Counted from the stretch's first letter, positions 1-7,223 are shown. The stretch is 24,112 nucleotides of DNA from JBIOJM01 sp044450785 (GCA_044450785.1 JBIOJM010000135.1:1-24112); one strand, 5' to 3'. Made by a program: numbers and translations. The notes: generated from the letters alone by a model not told the origin.

Positions 1-2
1 AA

Positions 3-116
3 AGGACCGTGACCCCCGCATTCCGCAATGCGATCGATGAATTCATGATTTTTTTTGAATCCGTTGCAATCTTCGAGGATAGCACAGTCGTTCGGATGAT
101 TCTCTTGTACCCTTGA
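3..116 (+). CDS. possible 3' end of a gene entering from the left edge
   Basis: One forward frame is open from the window edge to a TGA at 114-116 (37 codons), ending in residues MILLYP. No domain can be recognised in so short a piece. An open frame of this length could arise by chance, so this is only a candidate C-terminus of an upstream gene. Sequence to the left would settle it. Confidence 0.2.
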   Translation, partial: RTVTPAFRNAIDEFMIFFESVAIFEDSTVVRMILLYP

Positions 117-344
117 GTGTAGGCTACGGAGGGAGTGATGTGCATTGGCAGCGGGCAAGGGCTGGTCTTGGTTCCATTTCTCCGAATCCAGCAAGACGCT
201 CTTGTTCCCGTGAACTTGGAACCTGCCGCGGTGTTCCATTGACGTTCCATTAGCTTCGTTCTGTTCTGTTGTCTGGTCCCGGCCGCAACTCTGTTATTCT
301 AACTGATGTTGCGCCAGTTTCAACGGAAGCTCTCGCACGAATGA
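117..344. other. intergenic, no gene seen
   Basis: No supported coding frame. A short motif containing GTTCCATT occurs at about 171, 233 and 245, the last two nearly in tandem. I see no clear promoter or terminator. The stretch ends where repeat copy R1 begins. Confidence 0.4.
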
Positions 345-466
345 GGGATCACCATAATGCATCCACTTTTCTCATGCGAGAAGCAACCGGCACCACGCAT
401 CCATTTTTCGTCCGCAGGGGGATCATCGCTCCTCCAGCGAAAAGTGGGTGTCTGCGGACCGTTCCC
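345..466 (+). repeat. dispersed palindromic repeat, copy R1
   Basis: First of five loci carrying a ~120 bp element. It opens with GGGATCACCATAA, has a left arm CATCCACTTTTC, a second arm CATCCATTTTTCG and a right arm CGAAAAGTGGGTGTC, and closes near CCGTTCCC. The right arm is the reverse complement of both left arms, so two alternative hairpins are possible. It ends 2 bp before the stop codon of the reverse-strand MoxR gene, so it would lie in that gene's 3' UTR. Confidence 0.85.
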
Positions 467-468
467 GT

Positions 469-1566
469 TCAGCTCGTCCAGAAGAGCCGGGCGGCGGCGC
501 GCTCGGGGGCGGCCGGGATGTCCTCGAGCAGGTTGGCGATGATCTTGTCCGGCCCGATCCCCTCAGCCTCGGCATGGAAGGTCGTGACGATCCGGTGCCG
601 CAGCACGGGCCTGGCGACCTGGCGGATGTCGGCGACGCCGGCGTGGAACCGGCCCTGCAAGACTGCCCGTGTCTTGGCGGCCAGGATCAACGATTGGCCG
701 GCGCGCGGGCCGGCCCCCCATGAGACGCACTTGCGCACCATGTCCGTCGCCTGGGGCTCGTGGGGCCGGGTGGCACGGACCAGGTCGCGCGCATACTCAA
801 AAACGTGGTCGGCCACAGGCACCCGCCGGACCAGGTGCTGCAAGGCCAGGATCTGTTCTCCGGTGAGGGCCATCGCCGGCGCGGGTGTCTCGTCGCCGGT
901 CGTGCGGCGGAGGATCTCCAGCTCCTCGTCACGGCTGGGATACGGCACCAGCACGTTGAGCATGAACCGGTCGAGCTGAGCCTCGGGAAGCGGGTACGTC
1001 CCTTCCTGCTCGATCGGGTTCTGGGTCGCCAGCACGAAGAAAGGGTCCGGCAGGGGATACGTCGTGCCCCCGGCCGTGACGTGCCGCTCCTGCATCGCCT
1101 CCAGCAAGGCAGCCTGCGTCTTGGGTGGTGTGCGGTTGATCTCGTCCGCCAGGATCATGTTGGCGAAGATCGGCCCCGCGATGAACGTGAATCGCCGCCG
1201 GCCGGTCTCGGGGTCGTCCTGAAGAATGTCGGTGCCGGTGATGTCCGAGGGCATCATGTCGGGCGTGAACTGGATGCGCCGGAACGAAAGGCTCGAAATC
1301 CGCGCCACGGTGCTGACAAGCAGCGTCTTGGCCAGCCCCGGCACGCCAATGAGCAGAACGTGCCCGCGTGCGAGCAGCCCCGTCAACAGTTCTTCGACCA
1401 CATCGTCCTGGCCGATGATCACCTTGCCGATCTCAGTGCGGAGCCGCCGGTACAGGTCGGCCAGCGCCGCCACGGCCGCGACGTCATCGTTGGCCGGCTC
1501 GGACGTTCCTGACGTCGTCATGCGGGGGTGCTCGTCTCGCGCGGGGGGCGTCTCACTTCTTCTCAT
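469..1566 (-). CDS. MoxR-family AAA+ ATPase
   Basis: A MoxR-type AAA+ ATPase, a family of chaperone-like ATPases that usually activates or assembles partner proteins, often von Willebrand A-domain proteins. From the chosen start (365 residues) the Walker A is GVPGLAKT at about 74-81, Walker B ILADEIN at about 138-144 and sensor 1 ATQNP at about 180-184. The PEAQLDRF stretch typical of the family follows. The C-terminal lid region is complete, so length is normal. The open frame reaches back to 1665, but its first 33 residues look non-conserved. ATG at 1566 or ATG at 1521 (350 residues) are both plausible; 1566 has a weak purine-rich upstream stretch and is used here. The usual DUF58, VWA or transglutaminase partners are absent on both sides within the window. 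The call of family is secure; the cellular partner is unknown. Confidence 0.93.
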   Translation of the reverse strand: MRRSETPPARDEHPRMTTSGTSEPANDDVAAVAALADLYRRLRTEIGKVIIGQDDVVEELLTGLLARGHVLLIGVPGLAKTLLVSTVARISSLSFRRIQFTPDMMPSDITGTDILQDDPETGRRRFTFIAGPIFANMILADEINRTPPKTQAALLEAMQERHVTAGGTTYPLPDPFFVLATQNPIEQEGTYPLPEAQLDRFMLNVLVPYPSRDEELEILRRTTGDETPAPAMALTGEQILALQHLVRRVPVADHVFEYARDLVRATRPHEPQATDMVRKCVSWGAGPRAGQSLILAAKTRAVLQGRFHAGVADIRQVARPVLRHRIVTTFHAEAEGIGPDKIIANLLEDIPAAPERAAARLFWTS

Positions 1567-2049
1567 GAACCGATCCCCACCCTGACGCGCCCTTGCGTGG
1601 ATGTCAAGTGGAGGGCGGATCGCCGAATTCGCCGTCGGGTTCGCCCCGCGGGGGCGGAGGTCCATCGCCAGGGGCGCCAGCCCTTAGAAGAACGAACCCG
1701 GAATGAGAATCCCGCCCCGGCGGCACGGAGGTTCATCGCCGGCGTGCCTGCCGCATCAGGCACAAGAACCTTCCGTCGTCCCTCCGTCGCTCGTGAACGG
1801 ACTGGGGAATTCCCCGATCACAATCCCAGGAGCGGCAGCCGCCCCGGCTCGGAACCAAGGTCCCTCCGCGTCTCCTGAAACGAAGGTTCGCGGCCGCGGC
1901 CGGCGGCCGTTTCGTGGCGTCGTTGGTGGCAACAGCTCAGGGCTTCTCCATGACATTGATCAGCTTCCCCTTTCGGCCTTTGCGAATTCGGCCGAGCGGC
2001 GACTATCTTATCGATCGGCTTTTCCACCGAACAGTGCATGTTGACAGAA
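1567..2049. other. intergenic region upstream of the MoxR gene
   Basis: No convincing gene. Short reading frames here lack domain signal and read through GC-rich, low-information sequence. Two imperfect copies of a GGAGGTYCATCGCC motif lie at about 1657 and 1727. The region should hold the MoxR promoter on the reverse strand and the 3' end of the membrane-protein transcript, but I cannot pick out either site with confidence. Confidence 0.4.
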
Positions 2050-3357
2050 TCACTCCTTTTTGAGGGAGCACACCTCGAAGTGGATGAGTCTCTTCGAGCC
2101 GCCCTTCGGGTGTTTCGCGATCTTCGCGCCATGTGGGTCGTTCGTCAGATGCTCAACGATGACGAAGAGGCTGTGCGTGTGGAGATCGATCGTTTGTCCA
2201 TCGATCACCTCGCCCTGGCTTTTTTTCTTGTCGTACTCACTTTTCAGTTCATCCTTCCAGTGTTTTGCCAGATACATTCCGGCGGCCGTGGTGCCGCAGG
2301 CGGTTCGCCCGGCGCAGATGAAAGTGACATAGTCCTTGTTGCCATGGACAAACCGGACGATGATGGCGTAATCGTGATTCTCTGGCGGTGGGAAAAACTC
2401 ACCCTGCCAGATGATGTTATCCGTCTTGAATTGCTTTTTTTTCGGTGAGTCGCGCGTGTAATCAACTTCGAAGGGCAGCGCAAGGATCTGCTCCTCCCCC
2501 CGGGCTTTCTTGTCGAACTGCCTCTGGACGAGGTCAGTCATCACATTGTACCCGAGGCCGAACGAAACCTGACTGATGTCCCAGCCTTTCCCCGCCCTGT
2601 CGGCGTCGAGCTCGAATATTATCTGCCGTTGAATCCTCACACGCGCGAGGAGCTGGGCCAAGTGCGCCCCCGACTGCACGTCCTGGTAGGCGACCCAAGA
2701 CGTGACATCCTCCGGCTGGGTTTGCCGCGCCCCGGCGGGCAGCCCCTCCGGAAAAATGAACGGATAATCACTAAAGACATTGACGAACTTCTCGACACTC
2801 TTCGGCAGACTTTGATTGTCCCTGTTACCTGCCGCCTTGAGCCCTTGCATGAGCCGATCCCTGTCGAGCACGCGCTTGGAGAAAACGAGGGTTATCCCGT
2901 CTTGTCGACACGACCTCCCGAAGAAATCGAGAAACGCCTCCTGCTCTTCACCCTCGAGCAGGCGCCTGAATGGCTTTACGAGCACGTCGGAGACGGTAAC
3001 CCCGAAAATCGTGGCGAACAGTCCGGTCAAGGCCACGAGGAGATACGACCACGGCCCTTGTTTGATCCACTCTGCCGACGAGAAGAAGGTGTGGACTTGC
3101 CAAATGGCGGCGATTGCAAAGAGCGAGACAATGAACACGATCCACTTCGCGTTGTACTCGGGTTCTTCGCGGAGAGACTGCCAGAAACTCTTGGCGATGT
3201 TGGGTCTGACTGTGACCACCAGGCTCCAGACGAACATGAATAATAAGATCGGCTGGATTCCCATCAGGAATAAGCCCACGAGTGCCAGGGCGTCCACCAC
3301 CACGGCTGCGGCAAAGATCCACCTGTGTTTCCCGATGATCGCGCCGAACCTCTTCAT
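2050..3357 (-). CDS. four-helix membrane protein with unassigned soluble C-terminal domain
   Basis: A 435-residue protein of unknown function. Four hydrophobic segments are seen at about 14-34, 36-51, 72-90 and 104-124, followed by about 310 soluble, probably cytoplasmic residues. The soluble part has GLGYN at about 267-271, DYAIIVRF at about 329-336 and a glycine-rich AGRTACGTTAAG at about 349-360. This pattern of a buried 'DYAIIVR' strand followed by an 'AG..GT.AAG' turn looks like a conserved domain of bacterial conflict or signalling proteins, but I cannot name it. ATG 3357 is preferred over GTG 3375 because a GGAGG Shine-Dalgarno lies 7 bases upstream of it. Repeat R2 lies about 190 bp upstream. 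Being real is well supported; function is not. Confidence 0.85.
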   Translation of the reverse strand: MKRFGAIIGKHRWIFAAAVVVDALALVGLFLMGIQPILLFMFVWSLVVTVRPNIAKSFWQSLREEPEYNAKWIVFIVSLFAIAAIWQVHTFFSSAEWIKQGPWSYLLVALTGLFATIFGVTVSDVLVKPFRRLLEGEEQEAFLDFFGRSCRQDGITLVFSKRVLDRDRLMQGLKAAGNRDNQSLPKSVEKFVNVFSDYPFIFPEGLPAGARQTQPEDVTSWVAYQDVQSGAHLAQLLARVRIQRQIIFELDADRAGKGWDISQVSFGLGYNVMTDLVQRQFDKKARGEEQILALPFEVDYTRDSPKKKQFKTDNIIWQGEFFPPPENHDYAIIVRFVHGNKDYVTFICAGRTACGTTAAGMYLAKHWKDELKSEYDKKKSQGEVIDGQTIDLHTHSLFVIVEHLTNDPHGAKIAKHPKGGSKRLIHFEVCSLKKE

Positions 3358-3549
3358 CCTCGATCCTCCAGACACTCAGCCCGGTCGAACGGCTTCCCAG
3401 TAGCGTTAGTGGGTCGTGATCACATCAAGCAAGATTTGCTCAGTGAGGGTCGTCCATTCGATTGGATCGCCTCACTCGGTCAATCCACTCGAGCATTCCA
3501 GCCGATCGCCTTGCTTATTCCAAGACCCTGTTGTCCTGTTCCGGGTATC

Positions 3550-3671
3550 GGGATCATCATAAGACATCCACTTTTCTCACGCGAGTCGCAACCGGCACCA
3601 TTCATCCATTTTTCGTCCGCCGGGGGGATCATTGCTCCTCCAACGAAAAGTGAGTATCTGGAGTTCGTTCG
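3550..3671 (+). repeat. dispersed palindromic repeat, copy R2
   Basis: Second copy, same orientation as R1. It runs from GGGATCATCATAAG through arms CATCCACTTTTC and CATCCATTTTTCG to CGAAAAGTGAGTATC and a TTCGTTCG end. The core GCAACCGGCACCA is shared with R1. It lies between two divergent genes: upstream of both the reverse-strand membrane protein and the forward exported-protein gene. Confidence 0.85.
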
Positions 3672-3691
3672 CCAAACCGAATCCGGCGCAA

Positions 3692-3720
3692 TTGCTAAGA
3701 GTTTTTGCACTTGATAAACT
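3692..3720 (+). promoter_or_regulatory. weak sigma70-like promoter candidate
   Basis: TTGCTA at 3692-3697 and TAAACT at 3715-3720 are separated by 17 bases. Each hexamer matches the consensus at four of six positions. It lies about 150 bp upstream of the exported-protein start and just after repeat R2. AT-rich relative to its surroundings, but planctomycete promoters are poorly defined, so this is tentative. Confidence 0.22.
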
Positions 3721-3868
3721 TGTCTCCAGGGCTGGCGGTGCAGCACGATCACGGGTGTGGGAGCAGCGACGGACCGACTCGTTTCGCGACGGCCCTTTTC
3801 GTTTTGCGGCTCTTGCCGCCGGCCAGGCAAGCTGGTTTGTAGTGATCGAGTGCGAAAGAAACCCGACC

Positions 3869-4900
3869 ATGTTCCGCGGCACTCACGTGCGGATGGGACT
3901 GACGCCGTTGTTCCGGTGCGCGACCTCGCGCAGAGGGGCGACAAGGTGCTCCCCTGCACATCGATGCCGCCTGGAAGTCGAGCGGCTCGAACCCTTGGCG
4001 ATGCTGAGCGCCGGATCGGCGGGTTTGTTGAGCCAATCGGGTTGGTCCCACGGCTCCGTCGCCGTGGAGAGCCGTCGAGCGGCGCCGATTCAGGTGAGCC
4101 GCGCCGAGGCAAGTCCGGCACAAGTGACCAAGATCAGGGTGGTCGCGTTTGATCTAGCAACCAATACGACCTACTCGACCGTCGCGCGGAGGTTCTCTCC
4201 GGGAGACACGATTCTGTTCGAGGTGCTCGCCTATGTTAAGGGCAATTCCGAGCCGGTCCAACTTCCCGACGGCTCGACCGTAACATTCACTGTCAGGGAG
4301 CATAGCAAACCCCACGTCACGAGCATCATCACCTACAACGGACAATATGGCTCCGGCGATCAGTTCGGATGGTTGACGATCGGGTCCCCCAAGGGGTCGG
4401 GTCAGGGCTCGTTTCCTGTCAGTGCCTCCGTGAGCGCGGAGGTTAAGCTCCCTGACAGCAAGGGACGCCGCTTCATCATCCCAGCCCAGGTAACCGGGGA
4501 GCTACTCACGTTCAACGGCCGATACACCGGTCATTGGGAAGGCGAGCTTGATGTCCCCGCCGCGGATGGACATCCGGAGATCTTCTACCAGGCCAACGTT
4601 CCTCTGGCGTTCCGCGTCAAGGGCGGAGCCATCGTGGTGAAAACGGTCGACGGCGCCGGCAATGGTGATCTCTCCGCCGACGGAATGTGCGGCTTCTCGT
4701 GGGTCTGGATCAATCCGCTCGGCCACTTTGACATGAGCGATGTCAAATTCGCGGGCAATCTCGTGCTTCAACCGCTAACCGGAGAGGTGATTGGCGGCGG
4801 CACGTGGTCGGGTTTCATCAACCTTGATGGCGGGACATACGCAATCACAGGAACCTGGTCCGCGACCAGACCGGGTGTGGCGACGCGTCCAGTCGCATAA
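3869..4900 (+). CDS. exported beta-rich protein with planctomycete N-terminal LEP-type motif
   Basis: A 343-residue hypothetical protein. Residues about 35-48 read LEVERLEPLAMLSA, matching the 'LE.LE.R.LLS' motif seen near the N-terminus of many large exported planctomycete proteins. The rest (about 75-343) is rich in predicted beta strands, with alternating hydrophobics, many Gly/Thr and paired GTW motifs near the end (GGTWSG, ITGTWS), as in secreted beta-sandwich domains. No catalytic motif is recognised. ATG 3869 is chosen because the motif then sits at its usual distance; the open frame extends to 3632 through repeat R2 sequence, which argues against the longer form. The last 20 codons lie inside an 86 bp sequence duplicated at 14758-14843, so the present C-terminus may have been created or replaced by that sequence. 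Function unknown. Confidence 0.75.
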   Translation: MFRGTHVRMGLTPLFRCATSRRGATRCSPAHRCRLEVERLEPLAMLSAGSAGLLSQSGWSHGSVAVESRRAAPIQVSRAEASPAQVTKIRVVAFDLATNTTYSTVARRFSPGDTILFEVLAYVKGNSEPVQLPDGSTVTFTVREHSKPHVTSIITYNGQYGSGDQFGWLTIGSPKGSGQGSFPVSASVSAEVKLPDSKGRRFIIPAQVTGELLTFNGRYTGHWEGELDVPAADGHPEIFYQANVPLAFRVKGGAIVVKTVDGAGNGDLSADGMCGFSWVWINPLGHFDMSDVKFAGNLVLQPLTGEVIGGGTWSGFINLDGGTYAITGTWSATRPGVATRPVA

Positions 4901-4926
4901 GGACCAGGAGGTGCATTGTCCAGGGA
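4841..4926 (+). repeat. 86 bp duplicated sequence, copy A
   Basis: Matches 14758-14843 over 86 bases with two differences. It starts GCAATCACAGGAACCTGG and ends GTGCATTGTCCAGGGA. It holds a perfect short hairpin (CTGGTC, loop CGC, GACCAG). In this copy it encodes the last 20 codons and the stop of the exported protein and extends 26 bp past the stop. The hairpin next to a stop suggests a terminator-like or REP-like role, but that is inference. Confidence 0.9.
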
Positions 4927-5035
4927 GTTTGGTCCGCCCGCCAGGCCACCCCTCCGGGGCAGAAAAGCTGCTATTCCGTGGACAAAGCCGCTCAACGGCT
5001 CGTCGTGATCCTGGGGGGTCGCGGCGGGCGACAAG

Positions 5036-5158
5036 GGGTTCGCTCTAAGACATCCACTTTTCTCACGCGAGAAGCAACCAGCACCATGCATCCATTTTTC
5101 CGTCCGCCGGGGACATAGTCGCTCCTCCGACGAAAAGTGGCTGGGTGCAGATCGTTCC
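5036..5158 (+). repeat. dispersed palindromic repeat, copy R3
   Basis: Third copy, same orientation. Arms CATCCACTTTTC and CATCCATTTTTC(C)G, core GCAACCAGCACCATG, right arm CGAAAAGTGG, end CAGATCGTTCC. The middle is slightly diverged (GGGGACATAGTCGC). It lies between the exported-protein gene and the HNH gene. Confidence 0.85.
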
Positions 5159-5168
5159 TGGCCGGACC

Positions 5169-5236
5169 GCTACAACTGGGTGTGGTCCGATCACCCTGCC
5201 GCGCCAGCGGCTTACTTGAACTTGGGCGTTAGAGCG
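5169..5236 (+). other. attC-like half site upstream of the HNH gene
   Basis: A 68 bp stretch begins GCTACAAC and ends GCGGCTTACTTGAA then CTTGGGCGTTAGAGC. The right half resembles the right half of integron attC sites (GCGGCTTAACT..., GGCGTTAGA), and it ends 10 bp before the GTG start. The left half is poor: GCTACAAC matches the reverse complement of GTTAGAGC at only six of eight bases. An internal small hairpin GCCGC/GCGGC is present. Together with GCGCTCTAAC at the gene's stop this hints at a degenerate cassette boundary. Confidence 0.3.
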
Positions 5237-5246
5237 CAGGAGTCAC

Positions 5247-5918
5247 GTGGACACGTCACTCGTCATCCAGCAGTGCGAGGACTACTTCTTCCCGTCGCGT
5301 CGCTTTAGTACACGCGAGCGCGCGCTATACTACCACTTGCTGCGGCACACGCATCTCGAAGGCAGACCGTCAGCGCTCTTCGCGATTCTTCCGCTCGCCA
5401 ACGCCCTGGGCGTTGCCGAGAGCTCAGTACGCGAAGGCATTCGTGCCCTGCATGAGCGCGACTGCATAAAGATCGAAGACCGCTCCCGCAAGGGCCACCT
5501 TGTGCGTGTTCTCCTTCCGGCGGAAATCCCGGGGGTCCTGCCCGTAAGCGCGCCGGTCGTCGAACTCGATGTGGAATCGCTCGACTTCTTTTCCAATCGC
5601 CGCTTCGAAGCCGCATTGCTGGCACGCGAAGACAATCGTTGCTTCTACTGTTTGAAGGGGATACGCGCCGACTCATGTGAACTTGACCATGTGGTCTCAC
5701 AGGCGAACGGACGAGACAACTCCTACCGCAACATCGTTTGCTCATGCCACGAATGCAACACTACAAAGCAGGCGCAGTTTGCCGCCGACTTCATTCGCAG
5801 CCTCTACCGGAAGGGAGTCTTGTCCCAACCAGAGCTGGAGAATCGCCTTGCCGCGCTTGAGCAGTTGCAGGCAGGAAAGCTCGTCCCTGGTCAGGCGTTG
5901 TTGCCGCGTGCGCTCTAA
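5247..5918 (+). CDS. winged-helix / HNH endonuclease-like protein
   Basis: A 223-residue protein with an N-terminal helix-turn-helix-like region (about 23-90; LANALGVAESSVREGIRAL resembles a wHTH recognition segment) and a C-terminal HNH nuclease. Seen in the HNH part: CFYC (C132, C135), ELDHV (D147, H148), Asn 162 in YRNIV, and CHEC (C167, C170) followed by N171. The two CxxC pairs should bind structural zinc, and the His/Asn residues should form the beta-beta-alpha metal site, so it is probably active. The start is GTG 5247, preceded by AGGAG four bases upstream. The gene stands alone between repeats R3 and R4. GTTAGAGCGCA just before the start and TGCGCTCTAAC over the stop are an 11-bp inverted pair like integron cassette cores. 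Likely acquired; target unknown (mobile element, restriction or other conflict role). Confidence 0.88.
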   Translation: MDTSLVIQQCEDYFFPSRRFSTRERALYYHLLRHTHLEGRPSALFAILPLANALGVAESSVREGIRALHERDCIKIEDRSRKGHLVRVLLPAEIPGVLPVSAPVVELDVESLDFFSNRRFEAALLAREDNRCFYCLKGIRADSCELDHVVSQANGRDNSYRNIVCSCHECNTTKQAQFAADFIRSLYRKGVLSQPELENRLAALEQLQAGKLVPGQALLPRAL

Positions 5919-5919
5919 C
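5909..5919 (+). other. right half of an 11-bp inverted pair, attC R''-like
   Basis: TGCGCTCTAAC overlaps the TAA stop of the HNH gene and is the exact reverse complement of GTTAGAGCGCA at 5228-5238. In integron cassettes the attC commonly begins at the stop codon with a YYYAAC-type box. No matching GTTRRRY partner or long palindrome follows, so a complete attC is not present. Confidence 0.3.
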
Positions 5920-5993
5920 CGTTATAGATTGCAGTTCCTAGGCCGAACCGCCATTCGATGTTCAAGAAGCCCGGCGGCGGTAGCGCACAGCGG

Positions 5994-6110
5994 GGGATCA
6001 CGATAAGACATCCACTTTTCTCACGCGAAGCAACCGGCACCATGCACCCATTTTTCGCCCCCGCGGGGATCATTGCGCCTGCAACGAATATAAGGTGCCT
6101 GGAGATCCCG
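5994..6110 (+). repeat. dispersed palindromic repeat, copy R4
   Basis: Fourth copy, same orientation. Left part is well kept (GGGATCACGATAAG, CATCCACTTTTC, GCAACCGGCACCATGCA). The right arm has decayed to CGAATATAAGGTGCC, so the palindrome is broken. It lies between the convergent 3' ends of the HNH gene and the PIN toxin gene. Confidence 0.82.
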
Positions 6111-6156
6111 AGTTTTAGCACTCGGCGAGAGGGGATCGGACTCGACGTGTCATCGG

Positions 6157-6609
6157 TCAGGCCGTGATCGTTTCCCACAATCGGGCGTCTACGAACCTCG
6201 ACAGGTGGGCGACGTTGTCCGTCGCCACCGTCACCGTGTCGGCCGGGCCGGCCGCCAACAAAGCCTGGGCCGCCAGGATGCAATCTCCATCCAGCGCCTC
6301 GGGTCCTGCCGTCGGCAACCCGGCACTCCGCGCCGCCGCCCACAAGTCTGCCGCGAGCAGCATGACATCGGTCGTGAGGGGCGCGTAGTCGAGAGTGGCC
6401 TTGACCTGGTCGAGACGCCGGATGCCCGCCGTCGCCCGGATGTGTATCAGCTTCCGCCGCACCTCATAATCGGCGATCTCCGAGACGAATACCCGTACTC
6501 CGGCCGCTGCCAAGTCTTTCACCCACTGCCGACACCGGTCGGGCTTCGACCTTCCCCGCGGGTTAGCCAGCAGGCCGAGTGGGCCGGAGTCGAGGAACAC
6601 GAGCCTCAT
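6157..6609 (-). CDS. PIN-domain ribonuclease toxin (VapC-like)
   Basis: A 150-residue PIN-domain protein, the expected size for a VapC-type toxin that cuts RNA. The acidic metal-binding positions are visible: D7 in VFLDSGP, E44/E49 in SEIADYEVRR, D107/D109 in ALDGDC, and D131 in ATDNVAHL. The long open frame extends upstream to 6903, but that part is the antitoxin gene read in the wrong frame. ATG 6609 is chosen because it gives a 4-base ATGA overlap with the antitoxin stop, the classic arrangement for translationally coupled TA pairs. Probably active and neutralised by the upstream protein. The specific PIN subfamily and RNA target cannot be told from sequence alone. Confidence 0.9.
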   Translation of the reverse strand: MRLVFLDSGPLGLLANPRGRSKPDRCRQWVKDLAAAGVRVFVSEIADYEVRRKLIHIRATAGIRRLDQVKATLDYAPLTTDVMLLAADLWAAARSAGLPTAGPEALDGDCILAAQALLAAGPADTVTVATDNVAHLSRFVDARLWETITA

Positions 6610-6833
6610 TGCCGGAAGCGCTTGCGGGCGGACAAGGGCTCCTCGTCGATGGCCTTCATCAGCGCGTCGAGCGTTTGCCGCTGCTCCTCCTCGTCGCCCA
6701 TGTCGTCGAGGGCGTCCAGCCCTCTGGCGACATCCGCAGCCCGAGCGCGGATTTCCTCGTCGGTCATCGGGAGGGCCCGTCCGGTGGCGTCGACCGATTG
6801 GTAAGGTGAAACGGTCGGGGGACTGACGGCCAT
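6606..6833 (-). CDS. antitoxin of the PIN toxin pair
   Basis: A 75-residue acidic protein directly upstream of the PIN toxin, its stop overlapping the toxin start (ATGA). The middle is strongly acidic (DDMGDEEEQRQ) and the C-terminus basic (SARKRFRQ), the kind of charged tail that can occupy a toxin's active site. No clear DNA-binding fold (AbrB, RHH or Phd) is recognisable, so it is not named VapB. ATG 6833 is chosen because GGAGG lies 8 bases upstream; the open frame continues to 7034 without support. Position, size and overlap support the role; the family is unassigned. Confidence 0.8.
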   Translation of the reverse strand: MAVSPPTVSPYQSVDATGRALPMTDEEIRARAADVARGLDALDDMGDEEEQRQTLDALMKAIDEEPLSARKRFRQ

Positions 6834-7020
6834 GGTCGGGGCCTCCGTAGTCGCGGGTAGATCGTGAGACCGAACACCCGTCACGGGCGCGAAGCTTGTG
6901 CAACCTTCGAGGCGGCAGGTAGCAAGACCCAGTCCGCCTGTGTGACGTCGCTCCATGCTGTCGAGCGCGGTCCCACGGGCTCCATTGTAGCCTGAACAGG
7001 CTCCGGCGGTCAGAGGTCTG

Positions 7021-7130
7021 GGGAGAATCACCATACGACCTCCACTATTCTCACGGGATCCCTATAAGAAGTCGTCCGGCCTGTCAAGACCCGGTTCGCC
7101 TCTCCAACGAAAAGGGGGTGTCTGGAGATC
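7021..7130 (+). repeat. dispersed palindromic repeat, copy R5a (rearranged)
   Basis: Left end (GGGAGAATCACCATACGA, CCTCCACTATTCTCACG) and right end (CTCCAACGAAAAGGGGGTGTC, TGGAGATC) of the repeat are present, but the usual centre with GCAACCGGCACCATG is replaced by unrelated sequence. It is followed at once by a second partial copy. Confidence 0.7.
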
Positions 7131-7223
7131 CATGCGAGGTGCAACCGGCTATGCACCATTTTTCGCCCGCCGCGGGGATCATTGCTCCCTCCAACGAAGA
7201 GTGGGTGTCCACAGATCGTTCCC
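7131..7223 (+). repeat. dispersed palindromic repeat, copy R5b (left end missing)
   Basis: It starts inside the element at CATGCGAGGTGCAACCGG and keeps the centre and right end (CCATTTTTCGCCCGCCG, CGAAGAGTGGGTGTC, ACAGATCGTTCCC). R5a and R5b abut, giving a compound locus upstream of the antitoxin gene. Confidence 0.78.

Noticed and set aside
345..7223. The five repeats as a true integron attC array
   Set aside because: They lack GTTRRRY/RYYYAAC core boxes, genes between them face both ways, and no integrase is present.
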